A DNA stretch of 64,000 bases, taken from positions 456,253,004 through 456,317,003 of the forward strand of contig NC_085137.1 in NCBI RefSeq assembly GCF_035046485.1. The letters run 5' to 3'. Origin of the DNA: Aedes albopictus. Its lineage: Eukaryota > Arthropoda > Insecta > Diptera > Culicidae. Shown in pieces: positions 11,345-22,121 of this stretch. The notes beneath the pieces are model-generated. The model had not been told where the DNA came from, did no database searches, and was given only the letters and a program-made list of their open reading frames with translations. The position numbers and the translations under genes were made by a program. Position 1 is the first letter of the stretch, and every line of letters begins with the position of its first letter.

Positions 11345-12410
11345 TTCCACAAACTAGGCAGTTTTTCCAGGAATTCCGTTGGAAATTCCTCTTGGATTTC
11401 CACCGGTAGTTCCTCTAGGAGTTGAACTGGAAGCTCCTCTAACAGTTCCACCAGAAATTTATCTAGGAGTTCATTCAAGGATTACTCTAGGTGTTGCAAA
11501 GAGAATTTGTCTAAAAGTTCCACCGATTAGTTCTCATGGAGAAACTCCACCGGGAATTTTTGTTTGGATTTCACCGAGAATGTCTCAATATTGATTGATG
11601 GATTTGTCTTTATTAAAGAGACTTTCAGCCCTTGGCTGGTTCGTCTCTCTGTCTCAATAAGTTCCACTGCGTATTTCTCTATAAATTCTACCAAGAACTT
11701 ATCTTTCACCGAAAAAACGTGTAGCTGTCCCTCGAGTTCGTAATGAAGTTTCTAATGGAACTTTCGGTGGAACTCCTAGAAAGGTTCTCGGTCAATGATG
11801 GAAGAAAATCACTTCTAGCGACAAATGATACAGGATACGAGCAGACCAAGAAAGCCGTTGCTCTTGCAATAGCATGATGCCGACACCCACGCACCGTAAA
11901 CTTGTCATACCATGTATGCACTTCCAAACAGTTCCAAATTCTATCGTCGCGCGATACCCTTCAACGCGACACATTCGAGATCTTATCATGATCACTAGAT
12001 TTCCATCCTTGTTCCCGGTGGAACTCCTACATAATTTTCCGAATTTTCCTGTTGAAACTCCTAGACCAATTTTCGATGAAATTTCTACAAGATTTTCCGA
12101 TGGAACTTCCAAATACTGAAAGGAGTTTCCGGTGGAGAAAAAAATACGGTAGTACTACTAAATAAATTACCGGTAAAACTTCTGTAGGATTTTCGCTGAG
12201 AGTTTGTTAGGCACAGCAAATTCATTTAAGAGTTCTATTGGAAACTCCTCAAGGAGCTCCGCCATAGAATCCTCTAGGAGTTCCAAATGTACCACCGCAA
12301 ATTCCCTCAGTAGCTCCATTGATGATTCCTCTAGATGTTCCACCGAGAATTCCGCTAAAAGTTGTAACAAAAATTGCTCTAGGAATTTCGTCATGAATAT
12401 CACCAGGGTC
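11345..12410 (-). repeat. 12-bp-period array, minus orientation (TCTAGGAGTTCCACC variant)
   Basis: Units alternate as AATTCCTCTAGGAGTTCCAC and CGGAAATTCCTCTAGGAG. This is the reverse-strand version of the window-wide family with a distinctive TCTAGGAGTTCCACCGG variant. A copy of the SINE-tail motif (TTGTCTTTATTAAAGAGACT) interrupts it near 11604-11650. Confidence 0.8.
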
Positions 12411-12671
12411 TCTAATTAGCCTAGTGGTTAGGGCTATGGATCGCCAATCCGGAGACGGCGGGTTCGATTTCCATTCCGGTCGGGAAAATTTACTCGACTC
12501 CGTGGGAATAATGTATCATTGTACTTGCCTCACAATATACAAATTCATGCAATGACAGGCAAAGGAAACCCATCAATTACTAACTGTGGGAGTGCTCAAA
12601 GAACACTAAGTTGAAGATAGGCAGGGCAGGATAAATGCAAGTGAGAACGTCGAGCCATAAAGAAGAAGATC
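12411..12671 (+). mobile_element. Feilai-like tRNA-derived SINE, near full length
   Basis: The head is tRNA-like: A box TAGCCTAGTGGTTAGGGC and B box GGGTTCGATTTC. The body carries GTATCATTGTACTTGCCTCA and TGCAATGACAGGCAAAG, and the tail ends in AAGAAGAAGAT. Two other copies of the body occur at 27438-27637 (+) and 19265-19415 (-). The family name is from knowledge of Aedes SINEs; the tRNA-like head is directly visible. Confidence 0.75.
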
Positions 12672-13169
12672 ATCCGGAATTCTCGAAGAAGTTCCACTGG
12701 GGAACCTTCAAGACGTGACACGGTGAATTTCTCCAGTAATGCCATCAGGAATTCTCATACTCTACCTAGAACTTCTAACGAAAATTCCCTCAGAAGTTCC
12801 ACCTAGAATTCCTCTAGATGTATCATTAGAAATTCCTTTAGTAGCTCTGAAACTCTGAATACCCGTAGATGTTTAACCAGCAACTTTTATATGAGATCAC
12901 GAGTTCCACCGAAGATCTCCACAAGAGTTTGATCGATATACCTGCCGTTGTTGCTTTCTTAATACTCGCAAGAATTTTACTGGAAAATGATGTAAGAGTT
13001 CCAGAGAACTATTCTCCTGGAGTTTCATCGATTATGCCCCTGGAGCTCGGCAAAAGTTCAACAGGAAATGTATGTGAGCGTTTCACTGTGAATTATTCTC
13101 CAAAAGTTTCATTAGAAATTCAGAAGTTTCATAAACTAATTTCTCTAGAACTACACCGCGAAAAACCTC
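12672..13169 (-). repeat. 12-bp-period array, minus orientation
   Basis: This continues the array interrupted by the SINE at 12411-12671. Units include AGAAGTTCCACCTAGAATTC and CCTCTAGATG. The 102-codon frame at 12869-13177 is an array product. Confidence 0.65.
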
Positions 13170-13171
13170 TA

Positions 13172-14080
13172 GAGTAAGGTGGGGCAAAAGTTCGACCCTA
13201 GTTGAAAATTTAAATTTTTTCAAGAAATCGAAGCAGATAGAAATAAATAAACACCGTGTGGTGATTCTACCATCCATGAGCTAAAATTTTGGCGAACAAA
13301 GTTATGCCGAATGTCTTTTTAATTTTGAGTTACAACACTTTTTGTATGTGTGTGTCTAATTCGAACTCTTGCCCCACCACTGGGGCAAAAGTTCGAATCT
13401 AGTGTTTGTGGTATTTCGCTAACCGTAGCACACTATTTCGACACTTTGGTAATTGGAATGCCTAAAACCAATTAATATGTGATGTTGGAACTGGAACACA
13501 CTTTAAAGTTTGATCTGGATTTTACCCAAATCAGGGTTAGATTTACTTCAACAAAAATTAGTAGTTTTACGCCAAATTCAGATAAAACAACTTTTTTTTC
13601 AACTTTGATCGAATTTTCTCACTAATTCCATCATTTTTAGAGATAATATGTAAATTTTGCAGAATTTTGGGGTTTTACCTAAAGTTGCCACATGACTCGA
13701 ACTCTTGCCCCACAATTCGAACTTTTGCCCCACTATGTGTAAAATATAATTTCCAAATCTTTTTTGCAAAAACTTTTACATGCTGAAGCATCTCCAAAAT
13801 ATACCTGATTACGCCCCAAAATAAAATATCGTATTCGATTTCATTACAATTCCATTCCATGCGTTGGAAGGAACATTGCATATTACAATTTTTTGATCAA
13901 AAAACAACATTTTGTCATAACGTTTCGAAATATTGATCAATTTTCATAATTTTTGGAGTGAAAGACTCTTTTTCAAAAAGGCTTCGAACAACCTTGACAC
14001 CCGAAAGATATAATTTGAATTAAGCTCAAAAACTTCAAAAGAAACTCTTGCCCCACTCGAACTTTTGCCCCACTTTACTC
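13172..14080. mobile_element. 909-bp TIR element (GAGTAAGGTGGGGCAAAAG) with TA duplication
   Basis: The left end GAGTAAGGTGGGGCAAAAGT matches the reverse complement of the right end (ACTTTTGCCCCACTTTACTC) with one mismatch, and TA flanks both ends (13170-13171, 14081-14082). The terminal word GGGGCAAAAGTTCGA recurs inside as palindromic pairs near 13358-13400 and 13694-13738. No transposase frame is visible. It interrupts a 12-bp array that resumes right after it. Confidence 0.85.
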
Positions 14081-14082
14081 TA

Positions 14083-15610
14083 AGCAGAATTCCTTCTTGG
14101 ATTTGTTTAGGAGTTTCACTAAGATATTTTTGTTTTAATTTCACTGAGAATTCTTCAACGAATTCCTCCGCTTATTTCTCTAGGTATTCACCCCAGAACT
14201 TCTCCTGAAGTTCCGACAGCAATTACCGAAGGGGTTCCAGAAGAAATTGTTAACAATTTGTGTAGATATACCATTGAAAATTCCCACATGAGTTCCGCTA
14301 GAAATTTATGTAGGAGTTCCACTGGAGAAGTTCTACCGGGTATTTTCTATTATTCTTATCAGGAACTTCCCTAGAAGTTCCACTGGAAATTCCTATAGAA
14401 GCTTCACCGGTTTTTTCTCTAGTAGTTTCACTAAGAATTTTACTAGAAGTTCCACCGGAAATTTCTCTGGTAGTTCCATCACGGATGCCTGCAAGAGTTC
14501 TACCAGGTCCCTATCAACCAAATTCAGATTTTCTTCATAGTTATTTATCTGTCGATAACGATCGCCATCGTTTCAAAACAAATCAATATTGATCGACATC
14601 GCGAAAATCTCTCCCTGGTTAACCGGGGTGCTCTTCTAGTAGCTCCACTAGGGATTTCTCAGGGAGTTTCACCGGAAATTCCTGAAGAAGTACCACCACA
14701 AAAAAACCGCAGGAGCTTTACCGAGAATTGCTCTAGAAGTTCGGAAATTCCTTTAGAAGCTTCAACACGAATTTCCGCTATAGTTCCACCGGAATATCCT
14801 TTAGAATTTCAGCTGGGAGCTCGGTCAAGAATTTCATCGCAAATTCTGTAAGGAAATCTTTCGAATGCACCTTTACAAGTTCCATCAGGAACACCTCAAT
14901 GAGTTCCATTGTTAATTCCTCTAGGGTTCTTCTTAAAAAAATCAGGTTAACGTTCCCAAAAATTATTTAGAAGTATCGCTGGGAACTTTCCTAGGAGTTC
15001 CTCTACAAAAATTTTTATGATTTTACCTGGAAATCCACAGGAAAATCCTCTAGGAGTTCAACCGAAGAATTCTCCGATGATGCTACCGTTAATTCCTCTC
15101 GGAGTAACACCGAGAATTTCTCTAGGAGTGCAAATGGAAATTCTTGTAAAAATTCTGCCGAGAAATTCCACTGAAGTTTGCGAGAGAGTTACACCGGGAA
15201 TTCCTCTAGGTATATCACCAAAAAAATCTTTTCAAAGTCCCCGAAGGAATGTCATCAAATATTTGTCCATAAATTCTAGTGTGAACTCCCGCATCGTTTC
15301 AACCATTTCTGTTGAGTATCAAATCACTGCGACCAACTTTATGATCTGTAGATGTTTCCCTGGATTTTTTTTCTAGAAGTTTTACCGAGAATCCCTCTAG
15401 AAAGTTGACCAGAGATTCCTCTAGTAGTTCAATACAAAATTTCTTCAAAATTGCATAGAATCCATCTAGGAGTTCCACCTGGAATTACTTTAGGAGTTTC
15501 TCCAGGCACTCTCCTAGTACTTTCACTGACGAATACCTCTAGAAGTTTTACTGGCAATTCCCGCAGGAGTTTCGTCGGAAAGTCTTCTAGGAATACCACC
15601 GGAAACTTTC
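14083..15610 (-). repeat. 12-bp-period array, minus orientation
   Basis: A long run of AGGAGTTCCACCGGAAATTC-like units. A foreign segment at about 14505-14640 (with TGTCGATAACGATCGCCATC) interrupts it. The frame at 15017-15376 follows the period and is not called. Confidence 0.8.
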
Positions 15611-16193
15611 ATTCTTTCTTACTGTAAAGGAACCACAGGGCAGGCAAATACAAGTAACGTCTTTGGTGAGTTCCGTATCACCCGTCATTTGCCCGTTTGA
15701 CGTTCAGCGGAAAAAACGTCAATAATAATGAGTAGGCAGATTTTAACCATACTCGAACGATACATAACGAAGTAGTGTAGAGAAGAGTATTTGCTGCTCA
15801 AGTTTGTTGATTTGTTTAAATGCCTTTGTGAATTGGCCTGAAATAGAAAACTAGTTGACTAGGTGAATTCTTTATTGCTCTTAAATTACTATTATACTTA
15901 TTCTAACACGAAATTTGTTATAGACTTAGAGCTATTTTTTCGGCATCATACGTCCTATTGTTCGAAGGTGAGAACTAAAAGTCTAAAGGTAATTTAACCT
16001 ACATTAAAACTAAATTCAAACGAAATCGAGTGAAATGAAATAACAGAACATAGGAAAAATTAGAAAGTTCATGCAATGTCATGCAGGACGGTTGTACGGT
16101 CAGTTTAGTCGACGAGAAATGTACGAATATGTGAGTAGAATCATGCACTTATACCTAATTGATCGTAAAATAAATGATTTAGTATTTACAGCT
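15611..16193. other. No gene seen
   Basis: AT-rich sequence without open frames or tandem structure, between the 12-bp array and the piggyBac-like element. Confidence 0.45.
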
Positions 16194-16677
16194 TCAACCC
16201 TTTCCCGCCCATGGTGTCTGTAGAGCACCATAACTTTCAACCATTGTATCTCTGAAACTAATGAAGGTTTTTGAATGTTTTTAATTGTAAATCATGATTT
16301 CACATGTTGTTCTCTATCTAAAGGCATTACGCTAAGTATGCGCATACAAATTTAATGTTTTTGTCAAAAAAAGTTTTCACGAAAAGCTATTTTTTTGCCA
16401 AAAAAATAATGACAAACTTTGACATCTTAATTAATGGCATAGTTATCCTCATGGGTTGAAATAAAAACAGTTCCCTAACAGATTTACTATTTATTTGTGT
16501 AGTCATACGTTGAAAAGAACTGAAATATGCATTTAAACCCTTAATATAATACAATATGAATGGTGCATATATGCACCACTGGGCACATGGCGTGCAAAAA
16601 ATAAGCAATTTTCCAATGAAACTCAACGTACATATGTACAGATGGAAATATTATTAGTAAAATTGCGAAAAAATCCA

Positions 16678-16749
16678 CAGCTCAGGTGAGATTTGAACTC
16701 ACGACCCTTATACGCTAGACAAGTGCTTTTCCAACTAAGCTACCGAGCC
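16678..16749 (-). tRNA. tRNA-Ala(AGC)-like gene, unit A
   Basis: The 72-nt cloverleaf is intact: acceptor GGCTCGG/CTGAGCT, D stem GCTT/AAGC, anticodon stem CTTGT/ATAAG with loop CTAGCGT (anticodon AGC), T arm GTGAG-TTCAAAT-CTCAC. It is followed by a run of six T (Pol III stop). The alanine identity pair G3:U70 is replaced by C3:G70, so real alanylation is doubtful. It may be the head of a SINE-like or amplified unit. All four copies have the same sequence. Confidence 0.55.
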
Positions 16750-16941
16750 AATTAATGACACGGCATTTTGGTTGGTACAAGGTAATTCCAATCTCATCGA
16801 TCATGCTTCATCTTTCCCTTAAATTTCACCGCAAATATATCCATCTCTTATGTACACATGCATGAAGAGCGATGCGATTTATTTACTGTTGAAACTGTTT
16901 GCCTAACTTTCAGGCGTCTCTTCATCACCGACTGTGGTGAG

Positions 16942-17360
16942 CAGGGTACGAAAAACGGATCACGCCGAAAAACAAACGCTTTGTCCTAAGCGGTGCATGT
17001 TGGTAACAAAGGCGCCCCGCAACAAACGCATGTCAGGCGATGAGAGCAATAAAACAAACATCGCTTGCCGTGCATGTGCTGATATTCCGGCTTTTCTGCT
17101 GAAATTTTCGACCCACATTATCGAATTGATAGGCATTTGGACGAAGTAAGACTCTTGCAAACCTCAGAGTTGAGTTTTAGTTGTAAAACAATGCGAAAAT
17201 CACGATGTGAATAGAACGAGACAAATATTCCTACCGTTTTTGTTGTGAACAAACTCGGGAGCGATTTTGTCATTATCTGCTAACGAAAAAACAAAGCGTT
17301 GTTGCCGTGCCTACTTTGTTGCCTATTTTTCGCTTGCGGTGGCATATTCTGCGTACACTG
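16942..17360. mobile_element. hAT-type MITE with 8-bp target duplication
   Basis: The ends are CAGGGTACG and CGTACACTG (imperfect inverted repeat). The 8-base duplication GTGGTGAG lies at 16934-16941 and 17361-17368. The corresponding positions in units C and D (CTCACCAC, single copy) are natural empty sites, so borders and duplication are established within the window. The 8-bp duplication and CAG terminus are hAT features. The 419-bp length and lack of a transposase frame mark it as non-autonomous. Confidence 0.9.
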
Positions 17361-17579
17361 GTGGTGAGGAAGAACAATTGAAACCTGGTAGGCGACCAAC
17401 GTGTCGTTCGCACTCTTTCATATACGACAGATTACTACAGAAGAGGTAGAAGCTCGAATATGACTTAAGGGCAAAGTCTTCGGTATACCAATCCGTGTGG
17501 TCAATTAATGATTTTTAATGAAACTCAACGTACATATGTACAGATGGAAATATTATTAGTAAAATTGCGAAAAAATCCA

Positions 17580-17651
17580 CAGCTCAGGTGAGATTTGAAC
17601 TCACGACCCTTATACGCTAGACAAGTGCTTTTCCAACTAAGCTACCGAGCC
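17580..17651 (-). tRNA. tRNA-Ala(AGC)-like gene, unit B
   Basis: Same 72-nt sequence as the unit A copy, on the - strand, with a T-run stop downstream. The surrounding unit is truncated at 17776, upstream of the gene, where the array turns to the opposite orientation. Confidence 0.55.
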
Positions 17652-18140
17652 AATTAATGACACGGCATTTTGGTTGGTACAAGGTAATTCCAATCTCATC
17701 GATCATGCTTCATCTTTCCCTTAAATTTCACCGCAAATATATCCATCTCTTATGTACACATGCATGAAGAGCGATGTACATATGTACGTTGAGTTTCATT
17801 AAAAATCATTAATTGACCACACGGATTGGTATACCGAAGACTTTGCCCTTAAGTCATATTCGAGCTTCTACCTCTTCTGTAGTAATCTGTCGTATATGAA
17901 AGAGTGCGAACGACACGTTGGTCGCCTACCAGGTTTCAATTGTTCTTCCTCACCACAGTCGGTGATGAAGAGACGCCTGAAAGTTAGGCAAACAGTTTCA
18001 ACAGTAAATAAATCGCATCGCTCTTCATGCATGTGTACATAAGAGATGGATATATTTGCGGTGAAATTTAAGGGAAAGATGAAGCATGATCGATGAGATT
18101 GGAATTACCTTGTACCAACCAAAATGCCGTGTCATTAATT

Positions 18141-18212
18141 GGCTCGGTAGCTTAGTTGGAAAAGCACTTGTCTAGCGTATAAGGGTCGTGAGTTCAAATC
18201 TCACCTGAGCTG
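18141..18212 (+). tRNA. tRNA-Ala(AGC)-like gene, unit C
   Basis: Same cloverleaf on the + strand; A box TAGCTTAGTTGG and B box AGTTCAAATCT. A T6 run at about 18217-18222 would stop Pol III. The same caveat on alanine identity applies (no G3:U70). Confidence 0.55.
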
Positions 18213-18615
18213 TGGATTTTTTCGCAATTTTACTAATAATATTTCCATCTGTACATATGTACGTTGAGTTTCATTAAAAATCATTAATTGACCACATGGA
18301 TTGGTATACCGAAGACTTTGCCCTTAAGTCATATTCGAGCTTCTACCTCTTCTGTAGTAATCTGTCGTATATGAAAGAGTGCGGACGACACGTTGGTCGC
18401 CTACCAGGTTTCAATTGTTCTTCCTCACCACAGTCGGTGATGAAGAGACGCCTGAAAGTTAGGCAAACAGTTTCAACAGTAAATAAATCGCATCGCTCTT
18501 CATGCATGTGTACATAAGAGATGGATATATTTGCGGTGAAATTTAAGGGAAAGATGAAGCATGATCGATGAGATTGGAATTACCTTGTACCAACCAAAAT
18601 GCCGTGTCATTAATT

Positions 18616-18687
18616 GGCTCGGTAGCTTAGTTGGAAAAGCACTTGTCTAGCGTATAAGGGTCGTGAGTTCAAATCTCACCTGAGCTG
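18616..18687 (+). tRNA. tRNA-Ala(AGC)-like gene, unit D
   Basis: Identical to unit C and exactly one repeat length (475 bp) downstream. The T-run stop is kept. Confidence 0.55.
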
Positions 18688-19182
18688 TGGATTTTTTCGC
18701 AATTTTACTAATAATATTTCCATCTGTACATATGTACGTTGAGTTTCATTAAAAAATCATTAATTGACCACACGGATTGGTATACCGAAGACTTTGCCCT
18801 TAAGTCGTAATTTTCCAATGTAATCATTGTTTGCATCCCATTCTAGAATTCTGGTGGCATAAAAGTTCAAAGTTTCTGAGAACAACTTGTTTCGAATTGT
18901 AATGAATTTGTATAAAACTGGTTCGGAAAGTGATTTTCGTGGATTGTCAAATGAAGCATCCTGTGCTTTGACCATTTTTAACGGAAAAAATCATGAAATA
19001 AATTCTCCAAATGCCTGGTGGTGCTCCAGAGCACCACCTCATATTTGAGTTGTAATAGCCTTAAACGATAATTTTGGCATAGAAAATAAGATTTTGTTCT
19101 ACCATTTTGAGGAAAAATAATAAAAACTATTTTTAAACACTATAAGAAGTCATAGGCGGGATAGGGTTAAGGACAGACTTAT

Positions 19183-19680
19183 AGGGTGTCAGACCATTCG
19201 GCCGAAGGTCATTAGGACGAATGGTCATTAGGCCGAATGGTCATCAGGCCGAATGGTCATTGGGTCTTCTTCTTGCCGTTACGTCCCCACTGAGACAAAG
19301 CCTGCTTCTCAGCTTAGTGTTCTATGAACACTTCCACAGTTATTAACTGAGAGCTTCCTCTGCTAATGACCATTTTGCATGTGTGTATCGTGTGACAGGC
19401 ACAAAGATATTTTATTGATGCTGAATCTACTGATATTTTACCCATGAATTTTTCCTTCTTTTAAATATAGGCTGTTCTTTCTAGTATCATTGCTAAAATA
19501 GTTTTTGGCGCTGAAACTGCTGATATTCAATTTATAAATTTTTCCTTCTTTAAAACATAGGCTATTCTTTCTAGTTTCATTGTTAAACTAGTTTTTGGCA
19601 AAAATTGTTGGAAAAGGTAAAAACAACGGCTGACTTTCAATTCGTCCTGATGACCATTCGGCCTATTTAATGACCCAGCA
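19183..19680. mobile_element. TIR element with terminal GACCATTCGGCC subrepeats
   Basis: The left end has about five tandem units of the type CATTAGGCCGAATGGT (19195-19260). The right end has the inverse, TGACCATTCGGCCTATTTAA, near 19650-19670. A Feilai-like SINE fragment (- strand) lies inside. A pair of similar segments, with GGCTGTTCTTTCTAG and GGCTATTCTTTCTAG, occurs near 19468 and 19560. Confidence 0.65.
19265..19415 (-). mobile_element. Feilai-like SINE fragment
   Basis: It begins (as the reversed tail) CTTCTTCTTGCCGTTACGTC and continues with CCCACTGAGACAAAGCCTGC and GTGTTCTATGAACACTTCC, the reverse of the 3' half of the copies at 12411 and 27438. The tRNA-like head is missing. Confidence 0.7.
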
Positions 19681-20094
19681 TCACTTATTAGAATCCCAAA
19701 ACGGCCGCCACAATGGCCAACTTTGGCAGAGTGTAGAATTAGCATTTAAAAGTTAAAATACACATTAATAAAAACAAAAAAAAAACTAACTTTGGCACCT
19801 ACTCACGATTTTGAGGGCACAAATCTCTTCGTAAACAAAACCAGCGCACTTGATCTTCTTATTTTAAGCTTATTACGAGTGAGCAAGAACAGAATAATGA
19901 AATGCACTGTTGTGTGAAGTTTGCTTCTTGAGATTTGTGCGTTTGAAGTTGTGATGCACTGTTGAAGCGGGATTTCAAGACGTTTGTCCTTAAAGCTGCG
20001 ATTGCTGCTCGTACTGATCCGAAACACTTGCCAATAGGATTTTACTCGGTTCACTTGAACGAAACTCGGTTCGAATAAGATCATTTGGGCACAA

Positions 20095-20258
20095 TGGACT
20101 TATCCACCGATGAACCGAATTCATCGCGGTCCGAGAATTTTGACACTAGAGCGGGGTCTGTTCCAATCAGAATCGTCCAATTCTGATTGGAAACAGCCCC
20201 GCTCTAGTGTCAAAATTCTCGGACCGCGATGAATTCGGTTCATCGGTGGATAAGTCCA
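20095..20258. repeat. Near-perfect hairpin, 79-bp arms
   Basis: The arms 20095-20173 and 20180-20258 are reverse complements apart from one base shifted in the GGGGTCTG/CAGCCCC region. The loop is about six bases. Such low divergence means a recent foldback insertion or a recent inverted duplication. Confidence 0.9.
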
Positions 20259-20259
20259 T

Positions 20260-21046
20260 AGGAGCATGCGAGATGCAAGCGCGAAAAAATCAAATAAGTA
20301 ATCTTTGCTCGACATGAATCTCTGAACAAGAGTGTCACCGATCGATAGAACTGAAAGCAAAGCCGAACAACATTTAACAGATCACAACCACGATCTTTTT
20401 GCCTGTTTCGGGCTAGTAGTCATCATCGAACTACTAGTCAGTTTGTAAAAAAATCGAAGGCTGAAAGTGAAGATTGACATTCTCATTTTTTCATTCGTGT
20501 TTGGCCACATTCATTGTCAGCTGAATGCCTCTCTTTTTTCATTCAATTCTCTGTCACGAATATTTTTTCGCACGTCGTAAAATGTCCAATTTCTGTTAAC
20601 AGACGCAAAATCCGACTTAATGGACAAATAGAGCAGTTAATTAGTAGTGTAATTAACTACTATACACAAGTTTTGAGGTGATTGGAAGAATAATCGGGAG
20701 TTACGGTCAGGTTATATTTCTCAGTGAAAATTATCAGTGACAGAAAAATGAATGAATAAGTGAGAAAATTCATTCACCAAAATGAATTTTATTTTGATCT
20801 CTCAGTTGAGAATCTTCAAAATTCACGTTGAATTTCACTCACTGAAAATGAAAATTTTAAACTCTGCCACTAATACCTAGCCGTTCAAAACAAGGACGTT
20901 AGGCAAGAAGGTCGTCTTTATGATTGTGTTGTGCAATTATGGCGCTCTGTTAATTTTTGAATTCTATGCAATTTCTCTCGTCGCACATTTGCGTTTCTAT
21001 CCACCGTTTCTTTCATTACTTTCGTTACTCCCTCCTTTTCTGAGTA
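20260..21046. other. No gene; repeat-like ATTCA/TGAAT-rich sequence
   Basis: The region 20480-20870 carries several TCATTCA and TGAATGAA words in both directions (for example near 20745 and 20800), suggesting a decayed foldback element. The rest is unremarkable. Confidence 0.4.
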
Positions 21047-21838
21047 GGGTGGGGCGGGGCAAGATGGGTCGCGGGGCAAGATGGGTCAGTGCCATTTTTG
21101 GGCCCATTACTCATGTTTTGTTTATATTGATAATTTTGTTAGATGACCAGCATGAATATACAAAAGTTTGGGGCATTGATTGAAAAATTATTCACTCTCA
21201 TTGGAAATAAAAAATAAAATGGTTTTTAGCCATTTTTCTTATGCGATACATTCCATATAATCTCCATATAAACGGCCGCGGGGCAAGATGGGTCACCTTC
21301 AATTTTGAACGTATTTTTGGAGCATTCAAAAGTTATTTTTTTTTTATTAGGTACAAGACTATCTCATAAATGACTTCAATCAAGCGAAATGAACACTCAA
21401 AATTATAACATAAAATTATGATATTTTTTTAGTGAAAACATCGATTTTCAAGTCGCCTTAGGACTACTCAAATTGTAAAGTGTTTTATATTCCAAATAAA
21501 TTTATAAAATGTTTACTAGTAGCTCTTGTTTACTCAGTATGGATATGGAGCATATATGAATGCGGAACAAATCTTATATTTTGACGTTTTTCGTTGAGAA
21601 AATGTAAATTACCTAAAAGGTGACCCATCTTGCCCCGCACTTTTTTCACGGTGCAAATCGATCACTTTTTAAAACTGCTCGTTTAACATCATATTTTGTA
21701 TTTAATGAACTTTTTATCGACTTTTTGCATAGCTAACTAGTGTATTAAAGAGTAGCGGACGAATACAAACCAATACGATTTGTATTTACAAAGTTATGGT
21801 GATCCATCCTTATGCGACCCATCTTGCCCCGCCCACCC
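21047..21838. mobile_element. 792-bp TIR element with GGGGCAAGATGGGTC subrepeats
   Basis: The left end GGGTGGGGCGGGGCAAGATG and right end GCCCCGCCCACCC with GCGACCCATCTT are inverted repeats with TA flanks at 21045-21046 and 21839-21840. The word GGGGCAAGATGGGTC occurs twice at the left end, again near 21280, and inverted near 21620 and 21820. The layout resembles the 909-bp element at 13172 (GGGTGGGGCA-type ends, repeated inside), so the two may be related families. Confidence 0.85.
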
Positions 21839-22121
21839 TACTTTTAAGTTCACCGAGAAAAGCCAATAAAATTCAATTATCAAAAATTTCTCTAGAAGTT
21901 TCTCGCGGGACTAAATTTAGAAGTTCAATATACTAGTCTGCTATAAATCACGACAAAATCGATCTTTATAACAGAACCCAAAGTTGAAACACAAATTGCA
22001 TTTGTCATAGATTTATGTACAACCCGCACGTTTAACCATCGTGCTTCCAATCAGATCAACTACCTGTATAGAGGAATTCCACGGAGTCATGTCAGTCGAT
22101 CCTGAGCGACCATTTCAAAAA

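Larger units (their letters stand above)
16619..18808. repeat. Inverted array of 475-bp units, each with a tRNA-like gene
   Basis: Units A (about 16619-17516, -), B (17517-17776, -, truncated), C (17806-18280, +), D (18281-18756, +) and a short start of a further unit (18757-18808, +). C and D are almost identical. A equals them except for the 419-bp insertion at 16942-17360. The array is flanked by the 12-base direct repeat AATTTTCCAATG (16607-16618 and 18809-18820), which looks like a target duplication from its insertion into the piggyBac-like element. Each unit holds one tRNA-like sequence. Confidence 0.8.
16198..19166. mobile_element. piggyBac-like TIR element, composite, about 3 kb
   Basis: The left end CCCTTTCCCGCCCATG and the right end CATAGGCGGGATAGGG are inverted repeats. 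TTAA follows the right end (19167-19170) and TCAA, one base off, precedes the left end (16194-16197). A CCCTTT-type terminus with a TTAA target is characteristic of piggyBac elements. Subterminal GTAGAGCACC (left) and GGTGGTGCTCCAGAGCACC (right) also mirror each other. No transposase is recognised; the interior is largely the inverted array at 16619-18808. The short - strand frames at 16387-16626 and 18760-18975 could be remnants but show no motif. Confidence 0.7.

Noticed and set aside
16600..18800. CRISPR-like array of regular repeats
   Set aside because: Units are 475 bp, inverted as well as direct, each with a tRNA-like core; the host is a eukaryote.
18760..18975. 71-codon - strand frame as a transposase remnant
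   Set aside because: It has no DD(E/D) or other recognisable motif and runs across the array border at 18808.
20095..20258. pre-miRNA hairpin
   Set aside because: The stem is nearly perfect and 79 bp long without the usual bulges, better explained as a foldback element or inverted duplication.
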